Positions 44,189-54,117 of a DNA stretch of 64,000 bases are shown piece after piece. Source of the stretch: Sesamum alatum (taxonomy: Eukaryota; Streptophyta; Magnoliopsida; Lamiales; Pedaliaceae); the NCBI GenBank assembly GCA_034509735.1, contig JACGWO010000007.1:22348046-22412045 (forward strand). Direction: 5' to 3'. Every line of letters starts with the position of its first letter. Position 1 is the first letter of the stretch. A program made the translations under genes and the position numbers. The notes under the pieces were generated by a model. It had not been told where the DNA came from. It was given only the letters and a program-made list of their open reading frames with translations, and made no database searches.

Positions 44189-45711
44189 TTTAAAATCTAC
44201 ATTTTAGAAAACAGCGCGCGATCAGCAGAAAATAAAAGACGGTGGTTTGATAAAAGAATTAAATGCATGGACTTTAGTCATTTAATCCTCCCACTATTTA
44301 TATGAAAACACGGTACTCTCAAACGTGATTTTCGGGAAATCCTTTCCAAGTGGGCTTGGGATCCACAGCGATTTTTCCCATACCCCACTTTTACGATTCG
44401 CATGGAAAAGATCCTGTGGGAGGTATTCCATACCATTCTCGTTCCACGAGATTCCCAAGATTATTGCCTCACCCTTTCACATGATCCCGAGGACTCCAAG
44501 CGAATCATGTTAATTGGGCGTTAGACCCAACCCAATCGACCGAGCCACGGACCCACTGGTACCCCCACGACTCGTGAGACAGGTAGCAGCAGCCCGCTTT
44601 TCGTTCATGACATAATGCAGCTTCCTTTTAAGTACAATAACGTGCCACGACTCGTGAGACCACGCTATTGACCTAAAGCAGCTTCCTCACTATGCCATGG
44701 ATTGGAAGGCATGGACTAACTCCTAGAGTTCTGTCCACTTTGTCTAGGGTCTAATATTTTGACATTGGTCCAACCAATGTGAGAGTAAGTAATGACCGAG
44801 ATCTCAAATAAATATCTACACATACATCCATAATGCGTAAATAAACCATTCATAGCAGTTATACGATAAATAAATAATCCATTCATCCATCATCATAACC
44901 ACATGCAAAATTAAAGCCTAGCACGCCCCTGTTGGATGATCACGAGCCCGAATCCTATGCGATCCACTGAGCCCGCAGTGGATCTATGGTCAATCTAGGG
45001 TTGGTCCTATACTATTACATTAATAGTAACCCAATCATCATGCTGATGGGCCTTGGTCTCTTTTTCTCTTTCTTCACTTCATGGAAAACACCAAGGGGCC
45101 TCCCGTCTGGGCTCTCCATGTGGTCCTTCCTTCTTCTCCACCAATTACAAAAGGAAACCTCACTCCTAGTCTACTCTCATTACATATTAAAAAAAATAGA
45201 AACCCAGCGAAAACCCGGGGGGAGTACATAAGGAGGGAGGTAGAATGTCTTATTATTCCAAGGCAACTAGAAAGAGAGAAGGAGAAAGCAGTAAAAGAGG
45301 CACACAGGCCCAACAGAAAATAAACCATACATCCGGTCTTAGGGCTCGCGATCATCCATTTCCATCCAACACACATAATCACATGATCCAATCACATAAT
45401 TACATAATACCAACAACATATGATTTCCAATCATAAATATCCAAAATAATTAATGAATATGTGCAAAACGTGTGAAAAATAAAACGCAAATATTGGCAAT
45501 AATATTTTCTTGTTTTAGGAAAACCTTTCCTCATTATTTTAAGTAAAATAACCCCGGGATTCCGAATCCAATTTATTTTACTCCTAAAATAATGTCTTTA
45601 GAAAATAGGCATAATTGAACCAAAAACTATTTTTCAGAATTAATTCAAAATTAAAACTGAAAATAATTAAAAAATAAAAGAATAATACTGCTAGGGTTTT
45701 GAAACCCTAGA

Positions 45712-46080
45712 AGCAGCAGCTGCCGCCGCCGCCGCCGCCGCCGCCGGCGGCTCGCCGGCACGCGCGCAGGGCAGCAGGCTCAGCCTGCCGCCCCTGCGCG
45801 CGCGCAGGCACTGCCTGGCCGGGCGCCCGCGCGCAGGCCCCTTGCCTGCGTGCGCGCGCGCCTGGCCGGCAGCGCGCTGCGCGGCCCAGCATGCCGGCAG
45901 GCCGCCGCGCGCGCAGGCTCCCCTGCCTTGCGCGCGCGCTGGCCTGCTGGCTGCCGGCCGTGCCGTGCGCAGTGCGCGCGCAGACGCGCACTGGGCACGC
46001 CTGCCGGGCGCGCGCGCGCAGACTCCTTCGTCTGCGTGCGCGCGCGCCTGGCGGCGCCGCCCAGAGCCCGTCCGCGCGCG
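45712..46080. repeat. GC/CpG island in A leader, left part
   Basis: It begins with a GCCGCCGCC triplet run (45721-45745), then palindromic GCGCGCGC and CAGGCNCCTGCCTG phrases. Its continuation lies inverted at 56926-57145. Apparent Arg/Ala-rich frames are composition artefacts. Confidence 0.85.
46076..46080. repeat. Target duplication of B, left copy (GCGCG)
   Basis: GCGCG precedes B's left LTR. Its partner is not after B's right LTR (56094 is AAAGG) but, in reverse complement, at 57141-57145 (CGCGC) before the LTR at 57146. The sequence is low-complexity, so this match alone is weak; it gains weight from the AAAGG/CCTTT pair. Confidence 0.6.
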
Positions 46081-48058
46081 TGAAAGAAATTGTGGATCGT
46101 CCCGGGAAAAGCGCGAATGCGGAAGCGCGGTATAATTAAAATTAAAATGGAATTTAAACATGCTTTTAAATTAAAACACGTTTCAAAGGGTGTGCCTTTG
46201 AAATTTCCCGGGCGTTCGGTGTATCTCATGAACGAATAACACAAAATAAATCATGGAGGCCATAGGGTTGGAAATTAAAGAGAGGACGAAAAATTAAAAC
46301 GAGACCTACCCGTTGTCGTTTTCGTCTTCAACGGCTACAAGCGTTGTTCCCCGTTTTGCACCAAGATCTCGTCTTTGAGACCCTCTAAATCGTGACACAC
46401 GATCCACCCACGTATCTTGCACGTCGTGCTAGCAACGAACAAGTTTATATTTTTGGAGTGGATGAATCAATAACACATTATTGATTAATGGTATTGATTC
46501 ATCAAGTTCTTAATGTTCCAAGAACAAAAAGAACCAAGAAAATATTTCTTGGAGAGGGAGAGAGAATCGGACTAGAGAGAGGGAGAGAGAATCCGTGTGT
46601 GTGTGTTGTAGTGTGTGAGTTGGAGTTTCATCATCCTTCAACTTGTAGGATGCTAGGGGTTTATATAGAAGAGGAGTCTAATCCTCCTTAAACTCCTCTT
46701 TCAAGAACTCTATTTTGACTAGGATTTTGACCTAGTCAAAGTAGTGTTTTGACCTAGTCAAAACAATCCTAGCCATCCATCTCTCCCATTAATCTCACCG
46801 TTGATTTAATTTAATTTAATGGAATATTTAAAACCTATTTAAATATTTCCAAGAGGCTAAAATAAATATAAATATAAATATTATTTAATCCCATTAAATA
46901 AATCCCTTTGATAAATCTAATTTATCAATTTAATTCCTTATATCTAATAGAAGGAATTATTTCTCTAAGAAAAAATAAAGGACCCGATTAAATCCAATTT
47001 AATCATTCCTTCACTCCAATATTTAATTCCTAATTAAATATCTAAATGTGTGTGGATAGTGTGTGACTCTTTAGGTTCACCTTTCAGCTAGACTTGGTCA
47101 GATTCCTAGAATCCTTCCGTTGCCATGGGTGGCCATCTAGCAACGGTCCATGGCACTAGAGACTAGGTGAAATATTCAGGGATGAACATTTAGGCTCTAA
47201 CAGTACACTTGTCCTTCTGTCTTCGGTCTCATCACTTAGAGTCTAGGGCACGGATAATGCAGGTACCCATTTTGGACCTAAGTGTCGATCTGTCCTCACT
47301 AAACGCCGCAAGGGAATCCTTCCCTTCTGTTCAGTTACTGTGGCCACAGATTTTAGGGACAAGACACAGAGCATACATGAGACTCAACTGTCAATACCTA
47401 TTGGCAGGAGACAGATCCTTTCTTGGAAACTACTGTCACTTTGTACACCAGAACTGTACTAGACATGGCTTATGAATACCAAAGAGAATTCTGGCAATCT
47501 CTCACCATATCTAAGATACAGCCCTAACGTACAGGTAAACTGAGCAATTCCTCAAGTCAAAGGACTTGGCCTGTACCGTTGGAACCGGGAATACACGTCA
47601 TACCTTGTTGACCATACTCAAGGTCCTCCGTAAGACGGTTCCCGCGAGTCACCTCAGTCAGCTGCGTCCGAGCATGCTAACCCCCTAACACTGCTTAGAC
47701 GACCCTCGTCACCCGTCGATGAAACACGACAGCAGGTGCTTAGTGCAAGTCTCAAATGGAATCCCGGTACCCATTTTCGGGATTCCTTGACTTGGAGATT
47801 TCCGGACTGATTCGGGAAGACTGATTCCATGGACCTACCTCCAAGCGTAGTCCCAGTCCCCGAAATTGATTCTCAGTCCGTGGGCTTTGTTTGCGTAGTG
47901 AACAGATATGGAAAACAAATATAAGTGAACACAAACAAAGTGATGCCAAATGAAATTCACTTCTTTATTCATTAATGATTTATCAAACACCTGAAATTGT
48001 CTAGACATAGGTTACATATTCCTGCCAAAATTGGCTTACATGGTCACCTATTCTAACA
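46081..48058 (-). repeat. 3' LTR of copia B
   Basis: A 1978-bp LTR, plus-strand start TGAAAGAAATTGTGGATCG, end GGTCACCTATTCTAACA. The TATA box (complement of TTTATATAG, about 46659-46668) and W-box cluster (46714-46764) are present, as is the conserved block at about 47125. Confidence 0.93.
46659..46764 (-). promoter_or_regulatory. B LTR core promoter: TATA box and W-box palindromes
   Basis: In element sense TATATAAACC is preceded, about 50-105 bp upstream, by TTTTGACTAGGTCAAAAC and TTTGACTAGGTCAAAATCC phrases. These give at least five TTGAC cores in both orientations. The same set stands at 54714-54800 and 58441-58491. Confidence 0.55.
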
Positions 48059-48073
48059 ATCTCCCACTTGACC
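48059..48073 (-). other. Polypurine tract of copia B
   Basis: ATCTCCCACTTGACC on the plus strand abuts the 3' LTR. Confidence 0.85.
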
Positions 48074-48074
48074 T

Positions 48075-48374
48075 TTAAAGCCAATCACCCATATGCCTAA
48101 TCCCCATCTTCTCAAGATGTTGCGTATGAGCACTCTGCGACATAGGCTTTGTCAGCGGGTCTGCTGTGTTGTCTGCTGAGTTGACTCGGTCCATCCGAAC
48201 GTCACCTCTTCCTACCATTTCTCTAAGAAGATGGTAGCGTCTAAGAATGTGTTTGGAACGGTGATGAGATCTCGGTTCCTTTGCTTGCGCTATTGCACCG
48301 TTGTTATCACAGAAGATGACAACAGGCTCGGCGATGCTAGGCACCACACCCAACTCTTGGATGTAGTTTCTCAT
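48075..48374 (-). CDS. Copia B RNase H C-terminus (99 aa, intact end)
   Basis: [19 protein letters not shown] leads to the catalytic [10 protein letters not shown] segment, [19 protein letters not shown] and the native ending [19 protein letters not shown], stopping 2 bp from the polypurine tract region. The start Met is internal; the true frame enters from 48433 upstream after a frame change caused by the 350-bp deletion. Confidence 0.87.
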   Translation of the reverse strand: MRNYIQELGVVPSIAEPVVIFCDNNGAIAQAKEPRSHHRSKHILRRYHLLREMVGRGDVRMDRVNSADNTADPLTKPMSQSAHTQHLEKMGIRHMGDWL

Positions 48375-48432
48375 CCAAACCGCTTCCTTAGCAGCTTCTG
48401 AAGCTGCTATGTATTCAGCCTCAGTGGTGGAG

Positions 48433-49044
48433 TCAGCAGTGGTTGCTTGCTTGGAACTTTTCCAAGCGACTACTCCTCCGTTGAGTTTGAATACATACCC
48501 CGATTGAGACTTGGCATCTCTTTAGGACTTTCTCCATATACGAGTTTTGGGTGAGCCCTAACATCCTTTTAGATCTGTCCCTGACAATCTGGATGCCTAG
48601 GATGTAGGAGGCTTCACCCAAGTCCTTCATGGAAAACTTGGTTGACAACCATGCTTTTGTGTTTCCTAACATTCTGACGTCATTACCAATGAGCAGAATG
48701 TCATCCACGTAAAGCACTAGGAACACTATAGAGCTCCCACTGACCTTCTTGTATACACAAGGGTCGGATTCGTTTTTGATGAAGTCATATCCCCGTATTA
48801 CTTCATCAAATCGAATATTCCAACTTCGGGATGCTTGTTTGAGGCCATAGATGGACTTCTGGAGACGACAGACCTTCTGTTCTTCTCCAGTGACCGTGAA
48901 ACCCTCCGGCTGATCCATATAGATCTCTTCTTCAACGAAACCGTTGAGGAAGGCCGTTTTCACGTCCATCTGCCATATTTCATAGTCATACCATGCTGCT
49001 ATGGCAAGCAGGATCCGAATGGATTTAGCCATGGCTACTGGCAA
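48433..49044 (-). CDS. Copia B reverse transcriptase (203 aa), truncated by deletion
   Basis: [45 protein letters not shown] and the [10 protein letters not shown] active site are intact, including the [17 protein letters not shown] segment that A lacks. After MEKVLKR (near 48520) the frame jumps to RNase H: about 350 bp present in A (40630-40979) are missing, removing the RT thumb and the start of RNase H. Both deletion edges carry ATC. The last 35 residues or so are out of frame. Confidence 0.87.
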   Translation of the reverse strand: MPVAMAKSIRILLAIAAWYDYEIWQMDVKTAFLNGFVEEEIYMDQPEGFTVTGEEQKVCRLQKSIYGLKQASRSWNIRFDEVIRGYDFIKNESDPCVYKKVSGSSIVFLVLYVDDILLIGNDVRMLGNTKAWLSTKFSMKDLGEASYILGIQIVRDRSKRMLGLTQNSYMEKVLKRCQVSIGVCIQTQRRSSRLEKFQASNHC

Positions 49045-49056
49045 GTAGGTATCCTC

Positions 49057-49878
49057 CTAACCGACCCCGGGTCGTTGAGTGTATCCCTTAGCTACAAGCC
49101 TAGCCTTAAAGGTTGTGACTTCTCCATCAACGCCGAGTTTGCGCTTGTAGACCCACTTACAGCCCACTGGCTTAACACCTTTCGGTGGATCTACAAGTCT
49201 CCAAACTTGGTTCTCGCTCATGGAGTCCATTTCGGTCTTCATGGCCTCAAGCCATTTCCCGGAGTCGATGTCAGACATCGCTTCCCCGTATGTCTTAGGA
49301 TCGTTATCCAGAAGATCGGTCGCACCTAGAAACCCATATCTCACTGGAGGTCTGGATTCTCTAGTGGACCTACGGAGGATGGGAACGTCAGTGGTGACTG
49401 TGGGCGCTGACTGTATCGGAGCCGGCGGTTCAGGGGCCGGGACTGGCCTTTCTTGAGGTTGTCCTTCATGCCTAGCATGTTGGACTTCTCTAGGTTGGTC
49501 AGCCCTCCGTGCGTTAATCCTAAATCCTCTTGGTGAGGTTTCCGCGGCTATTTCTGATGGCTGAGTTCCATCACTTGATTCCTCAAGGATCAGCTCATCA
49601 GGTTGGATATCTTCCGGGAAGCCTTGCTCCAAGAATACTGCATTCCTTGAAACAAATACCTTTTGTTCCAAAGGGTCATAAAAGTAATAACCCGCAGTTT
49701 CTCTAGGGTATCCAACGAACCTGCATAGGCTAGACCTGGATTCTAGCTTATCTCCCACTAACCTCTTGACGTATGCGGGGCTACCCCACACTTTCAAGTA
49801 ATTGTAGGACGCAGGCTTGCCGTGCCATATCTCATATGGCGTTTGGGTCAATGCACTGGTAGGCGCCAAATTCAACAA
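49057..49878 (-). CDS. Copia B integrase C-terminus, linker and RT start (273 aa)
   Basis: TPYEIWHGKPASYNYLKVWG, LCRFVGYPRETAGYYFYDP and QKVFVSRNAVFLEQGFPED are followed by a Pro-rich linker. The RT entry follows: KWLEAMKTEMDSMSENQVW and [17 protein letters not shown] stop at about 49057-49062 sits where A reads DFEDTYSP; the same frame then continues into 49044-48433. Confidence 0.88.
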   Translation of the reverse strand: MLNLAPTSALTQTPYEIWHGKPASYNYLKVWGSPAYVKRLVGDKLESRSSLCRFVGYPRETAGYYFYDPLEQKVFVSRNAVFLEQGFPEDIQPDELILEESSDGTQPSEIAAETSPRGFRINARRADQPREVQHARHEGQPQERPVPAPEPPAPIQSAPTVTTDVPILRRSTRESRPPVRYGFLGATDLLDNDPKTYGEAMSDIDSGKWLEAMKTEMDSMSENQVWRLVDPPKGVKPVGCKWVYKRKLGVDGEVTTFKARLVAKGYTQRPGVG

Positions 49879-50788
49879 CTTGGCTGCCGTTTCTAATGCA
49901 TAACCCCAAAAACGATAAGGGCAATTTGGTAAAACTCATCATGGACCGAACCATGTCCAACAGGGTTCGGTTCCTCCTTTCAGAGACGCCATTTAACTGT
50001 GGTGTTCCGGGAGGTGTCCATTCTGATATTATACCATGTTCTTTTAGATAATCAAGGAATTCGGCACTAAGGTATTCACCACCTCGGTCTGACCGTAGGA
50101 CTTTAATTTTGCAGTTGGTCTGGTTCTCCACTTGAAGTCTGAATTCTTTAAACCTCTCAAGAGCTTCAGACTTGTACCTCATTAGGTAAAAATAACCATA
50201 CCGTGAATGATCATCGGTGAAGGTTATGAAGTAGGAGAACCCACCTCGAACCTGCGTCCTTAGTGGTCCACATACGTCTGTATGGACCAAGTCCAACAGA
50301 CCCGTGGCAAGCCTGCTTTGACCTACAAAGGGCTTCTTGGTCATTTTCCCTCTTAGACAAGATTCACAAGTTGGTAGATCGCTCAAGTCCCCAACCTCTA
50401 GGTTCTTTGAGTCTACCAACCTTTTCATCCTATCTTGGGATATGTGACCTAGCCTAGCGTGCCACAGACGTGCGTTCCCGTTATTATCTAATTTCCATTT
50501 GTCTTGAGCGTTAAGAACGAAATTCGTTTGTTGCAAGATATAGAGCCCGTTGTGCAATGTACCAAGTAGATGAGCAATCCCATACCTCATCAAATAAAAG
50601 CAATTTTTATTGATTCTGAACTCATAACCACTATTGTCCAACAATGGAATGGAAATGATGTTCTTAATCATACTAGGTACAAAATAAACCTGCTCTAATT
50701 CTATGCTAATGGTATCACTAATCACTAAAGTGGCGGATCCTACTGCTTCTGCCGAGATGGCCTTGCCATTTCCAAGCTTTAGGATCAT
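49832..50788 (-). CDS. Copia B protease end, GAG-pre-integrase and integrase (318 aa)
   Basis: Starts within the protease/linker (MILKLGNGKAISAEAVGSAT). Pre-integrase LWHARLGHISQDRMKRLVDS lies at about residues 108-127. The integrase core carries VHTDVCGPLRTQ (first catalytic Asp, about 169-180), LRSDRGGEYLSA (about 234) and EWTPPGTPQLNGVSERRNRT (catalytic Glu, about 259-278). An extra A in a CCCCAAAAACG run near 49910 shifts the frame, so the last 25 residues or so are not native. Confidence 0.9.
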   Translation of the reverse strand: MILKLGNGKAISAEAVGSATLVISDTISIELEQVYFVPSMIKNIISIPLLDNSGYEFRINKNCFYLMRYGIAHLLGTLHNGLYILQQTNFVLNAQDKWKLDNNGNARLWHARLGHISQDRMKRLVDSKNLEVGDLSDLPTCESCLRGKMTKKPFVGQSRLATGLLDLVHTDVCGPLRTQVRGGFSYFITFTDDHSRYGYFYLMRYKSEALERFKEFRLQVENQTNCKIKVLRSDRGGEYLSAEFLDYLKEHGIISEWTPPGTPQLNGVSERRNRTLLDMVRSMMSFTKLPLSFLGLCIRNGSQVVEFGAYQCIDPNAI

Positions 50789-50795
50789 GTCCCCG

Positions 50796-51779
50796 CTACT
50801 TAGTTTTTCTGCTTCTTTTCAGCACCTGCAAATCATTGCAAATGTGAGCTCCACAGCCGGTATCCAATACCCAAGAGGCAGAATTAGTGACCATATTAAC
50901 CTCAATCACATATATACCTTGGTTTGAGAAGAGTTTGGGGCACTCTCTCTTCCAATGCCCTTTCTCACGGCAGTTGATACATATGTCATAAGCCTTTGAC
51001 TGTTGCTTGGAGACAACCTTTCCCTTTCCTTTGCCTTTCCCCTCTTTGGCAATGGGAACACTCTGAGTGTTCGTAGCTGCTATGACGGCTTTTCCCTTCC
51101 CTTTCTTCTTTTTCCAACGTCCGGCACCTTTGCCTTTCGTCTTGGAAGTAGAAGCACCTCCAAACAATACCGAAGGCGTGGACTTCTTAGTCGTTGCCTC
51201 GTATTGCACCAACATATTGATCAACTCATGAATACCCTTCTCAAGTGCATTCATGTTGTAGTTGACGATAAATTGGTCGAAGGAGGGTGGGAGTGACTGA
51301 AGGATCACATCTATGTACGTTTCGTTATCGAGACCTGCCTTTAGGTCCTCGAGCTTTTCCACTAGGGTAAGCATTTTAACCCCATGCTCTTGTACAGAGG
51401 ATCCTTCCGTCATTTTAGTTCCAAAGAACGCCTTGGTCGCGACATACCTAGTATGCCGGTCCGGGACTGCATAGCAATCCTTAAGGCGAGCCATAATGGA
51501 AGGGACATCGTCTAGCCTTTCATATTGCTTCTGAATCTCATTGGTCATCGAAGCAAGTATGACGCTACGGACCTTCCAGTTATCCTTATGCCAAGTCTCG
51601 AACGTCTCACGTTCTTCTGGCGTGGATCCTTCCGGCAAGGTCCTAGGGAGAGGCTCGTCCATGACGTAGCCTTGGTTCTCGTAATCTAGGACTATCCTGA
51701 GATTGCGCAACCAGTCGTTGTAATTTGTTCCATTGAATTTGTTTGTCTCAAGAATGGTTGATAGTGGGTTCTTAGACAT
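50796..51779 (-). CDS. Copia B Gag, zinc knuckle and protease active site (about 327 aa)
   Basis: The start at 51779 (MSKNPLSTILETNKFNGTNY) is chosen because A starts identically, although the frame is open upstream to 51869. The capsid region includes NDWLRNLRIVLDYENQGYVM, YERLDDVPSIMARLKDCY and FGTKMTEGSSVQEHG. A Lys/Gly-rich basic segment, the knuckle CINCREKGHWKREC and the protease site WVLDTGCGAHICND follow. One extra T near 50808 causes the shift into the frame 50788-49832. Confidence 0.9.
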   Translation of the reverse strand: MSKNPLSTILETNKFNGTNYNDWLRNLRIVLDYENQGYVMDEPLPRTLPEGSTPEERETFETWHKDNWKVRSVILASMTNEIQKQYERLDDVPSIMARLKDCYAVPDRHTRYVATKAFFGTKMTEGSSVQEHGVKMLTLVEKLEDLKAGLDNETYIDVILQSLPPSFDQFIVNYNMNALEKGIHELINMLVQYEATTKKSTPSVLFGGASTSKTKGKGAGRWKKKKGKGKAVIAATNTQSVPIAKEGKGKGKGKVVSKQQSKAYDICINCREKGHWKRECPKLFSNQGIYVIEVNMVTNSASWVLDTGCGAHICNDLQVLKRSRKTK

Positions 51780-54100
51780 TTTAAATCTACATTTAGAAAA
51801 CAACGCGCGATCAGCAGAAAATAAAGACGGTGGTTTGATGAAATAATTAAATGCTTGGTCTTTAGTCATTTAATCCTCCCACTATTTATACGAAAACACG
51901 GTACTCTCAAACGTGATTTTCGGGAAATCCTTTCCTAGTGGGCTTGGGATCCACAGCGATTTTTCCCATACCCCGCTTTTACGATTCGCATGGAAAAGAT
52001 TCTGTGGGGAGGTATTCCATACCATTCTCGTTCCACGAGATTCCCAAGATTATTGCCTCACCCTTTCGCATGATCCCGAGGACTCCAAGCGAATCATGCT
52101 AATTGGGCGTTAGACCCGACCCAATCGACCGAGCCATGGACCCACTAGTACCCCACGACTCGTGAGACAGGTAACAGCAGCCCATTTTTCGTTCATGACA
52201 CAGTGCAGCTTCTTTTAAGTACAATAACGTGCCACAACTCGTGAGACCACGCTATTGACCTAAAACAGCTTCCTCACTATGCCACGGATTGGAAGGCATG
52301 GACGAACTCCTAGAGTTCATGCCTACTTTATCTAGGGTCTAATATTTCAACATTGGTCCAACCAATGTGAGAGTAGTGAATGACCGAGATCTCATAATAT
52401 ATATGCATACATTCATCCATAATGCATAAATAAAATCCATCCATAGCAGTTATATGATAAATAAAAGCCATTCATCCATCATAATAACCACATGCAAAAT
52501 TAAAGCCTAGCACGCCCCTGTTGGATGATCACGAGCCCAAATCCTATGCGACCCACTGAGCCCGCAGTGGATCTATGGTCAATCTAGGTTTGGTCCTATA
52601 CTATTACAATAATAGTAACCCAATCATCATGCTGATGGGCCTTGGTCTCTTTTCCTCTTTCTTCACTTCATGGAAAACGCCAAGGGACCTCCAGTCTGGG
52701 CTCTCCATGTGGTCCTTCCTTCTTCTCCACCAATTACAAAAAGAAACCTCACTCCTAGTCTACTCTCATTACATATTAAAAAATAGAAACCCCAGCGAAA
52801 ACCCGGGGGGAGTACATAAGGAGGGAGGTAGAAAGCCTTATTATTCCAAGGCACTAGAAAGAGAGAAGGAGAAAGCAGTTAAAGAGGCACACAGGCCCAA
52901 CAGAAAATTAAACCATACATTCGGTCTAGGGCTCGTGATCATCCATTTCCATCCAACACACGTAATTACATGATCCAATCACATAATCATAATATTCCAA
53001 CAACACATGATTTCCAATCATATTAATCCAAGATGAAAATAAATGAACATGTGCGCAACGTGTGAAAATAAAAAAATATAAATATTGGTAATATTAATCT
53101 TTTTTCTCGTTTTAGGAAAACCTTTCCTCATTATCTTAAGTAAAATAACCCCGGGATTCCAAATCCAATTTATTTTACTCCTAAAATAATGTCTTTAGGA
53201 ACTTAGGAAAAATTGAACCCAAAAAATGATTTTTTTTTTCAGAATTAATTCAAAATTAAAACTGAAAATTAATTTAAAATAAAATAACACTAGGGTTTCA
53301 AAACCCTAGCTTCACAGCCACCGGCCGCCGCCGCCTGCGGCAGCCAGCCGGCCGGCCGCGCGCGTAGGCGCTGCCTGGCCGGGCGCGCGCGCGCAGGCCC
53401 CTGCCTGCTTGCGCGCGCGCCTGACCGGCAGCGCACTGCACGGCCTAGCGCATCGGCAGGCCGACGCGCGCGCAGGCTCCTCTTCCTTGCGCGCGCTGGC
53501 TTGCTGGCCGCCGGCCGTGTGCTTCCGCTGTGCGCAGAGCGCGCGCGCAGACGCGCACTGGGCGTGCCTGCCGGGCGCGCGCGTGCACACGCCTCCGTCT
53601 GCGTGCGCGCGCGCCTGGCGGCGCGCCTGGAGCCCGTCCGCGCGTGGGCTCCCCGCCCGTCAGCCTTGCGCGCGCGGCGCGCATGGGCGTGCCTGCCGGG
53701 CGCGCGCGCGCAGACTCCTTTGTCTACCCGCGCCTGGAGGCGCTTCCATGCGCGCACGCCCGCGCGCAGCCATCCTGGCTGCGCGCTGCCCTTGCGCGGC
53801 CGGCAGTGCGCGCGCGCGCAGGCTTCCCATGCCTGCGCGCGTCCGCCCTACCGGCAGTGCTCGGCTGCGCGCGGCCAGCCTTCCGGCTGGCCGGCTGTGG
53901 CGTTTTCTCTCGTTTTTCAGATTAATTTCCCATCCCGTTTCCCAAGAAAAACAGAAAAGCACCAACATTCATAAATTCACACGAATTAAAAGCAATAAAA
54001 TAACATGCTTTAATAATCAAGAAATTCAAGATTCAATTAAAACATGCTAAATCACGTTTCATGCTTAAAACGCACATAAACCCTAGGCCTATACACCGAA
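51780..54100 (-). other. Copia B 5' leader (about 2.3 kb)
   Basis: Complete version of the leader. The conserved segment at 51870-52400 contains CCACGACTCGTGAGAC at 52153-52168 and CCACAACTCGTGAGAC at 52232-52247. Further out are a polypurine run near 52805-52830 and AT-rich DNA at 53000-53290. The GC island occupies 53308-53893, then about 200 bp of AT-rich DNA reach the PBS. No supported coding frame. Confidence 0.75.
53308..53893. repeat. GC/CpG island in B leader (about 585 bp)
   Basis: The longest of the islands: repeated variants of GGGCGCGCGCGCGCAGNCTCC and CTGCCGGGCGCGC units of about 45-110 bp, with internal palindromes. It roughly doubles the C1 island in length, which suggests expansion or contraction of repeat units. 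Confidence 0.85.
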
Positions 54101-54117
54101 CCGGGCTCTGATACCAC
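54101..54117 (-). other. Primer-binding site of copia B
   Basis: CCGGGCTCTGATACCAC, i.e. GTGGTATCAGAGCCCGG in element sense, abuts the 5' LTR; it is complementary to initiator tRNA-Met. Confidence 0.9.

Larger units (their letters stand above)
38176..46080 (-). mobile_element. Ty1/copia LTR retrotransposon A, main part (5' end displaced)
   Basis: Minus-strand element holding 3' LTR, polypurine tract, pol, gag and most of the leader. B is inserted in its leader GC island at 46080/46081. The rest of A lies inverted at 56567-57145: leader, PBS and only the last 136 bp or so of the 5' LTR. The LTR tail there matches A's LTR (AAAATCCGG variant) rather than B's (AAATTGTGG), which ties the two parts together. 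Confidence 0.85.
44189..46080 (-). other. Copia A 5' leader, gag-proximal part
   Basis: Non-coding. 44280-44800 is strongly conserved with B and C1 and contains CCACGACTCGTGAGAC at 44565-44580 and 44645-44660. Further out are a polypurine run (GGGGGGAGTACATAAGGAGG-like, about 45219) and AT-rich DNA. The GC island starts at 45712 and is broken at 46080 by the B insertion. Confidence 0.75.
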
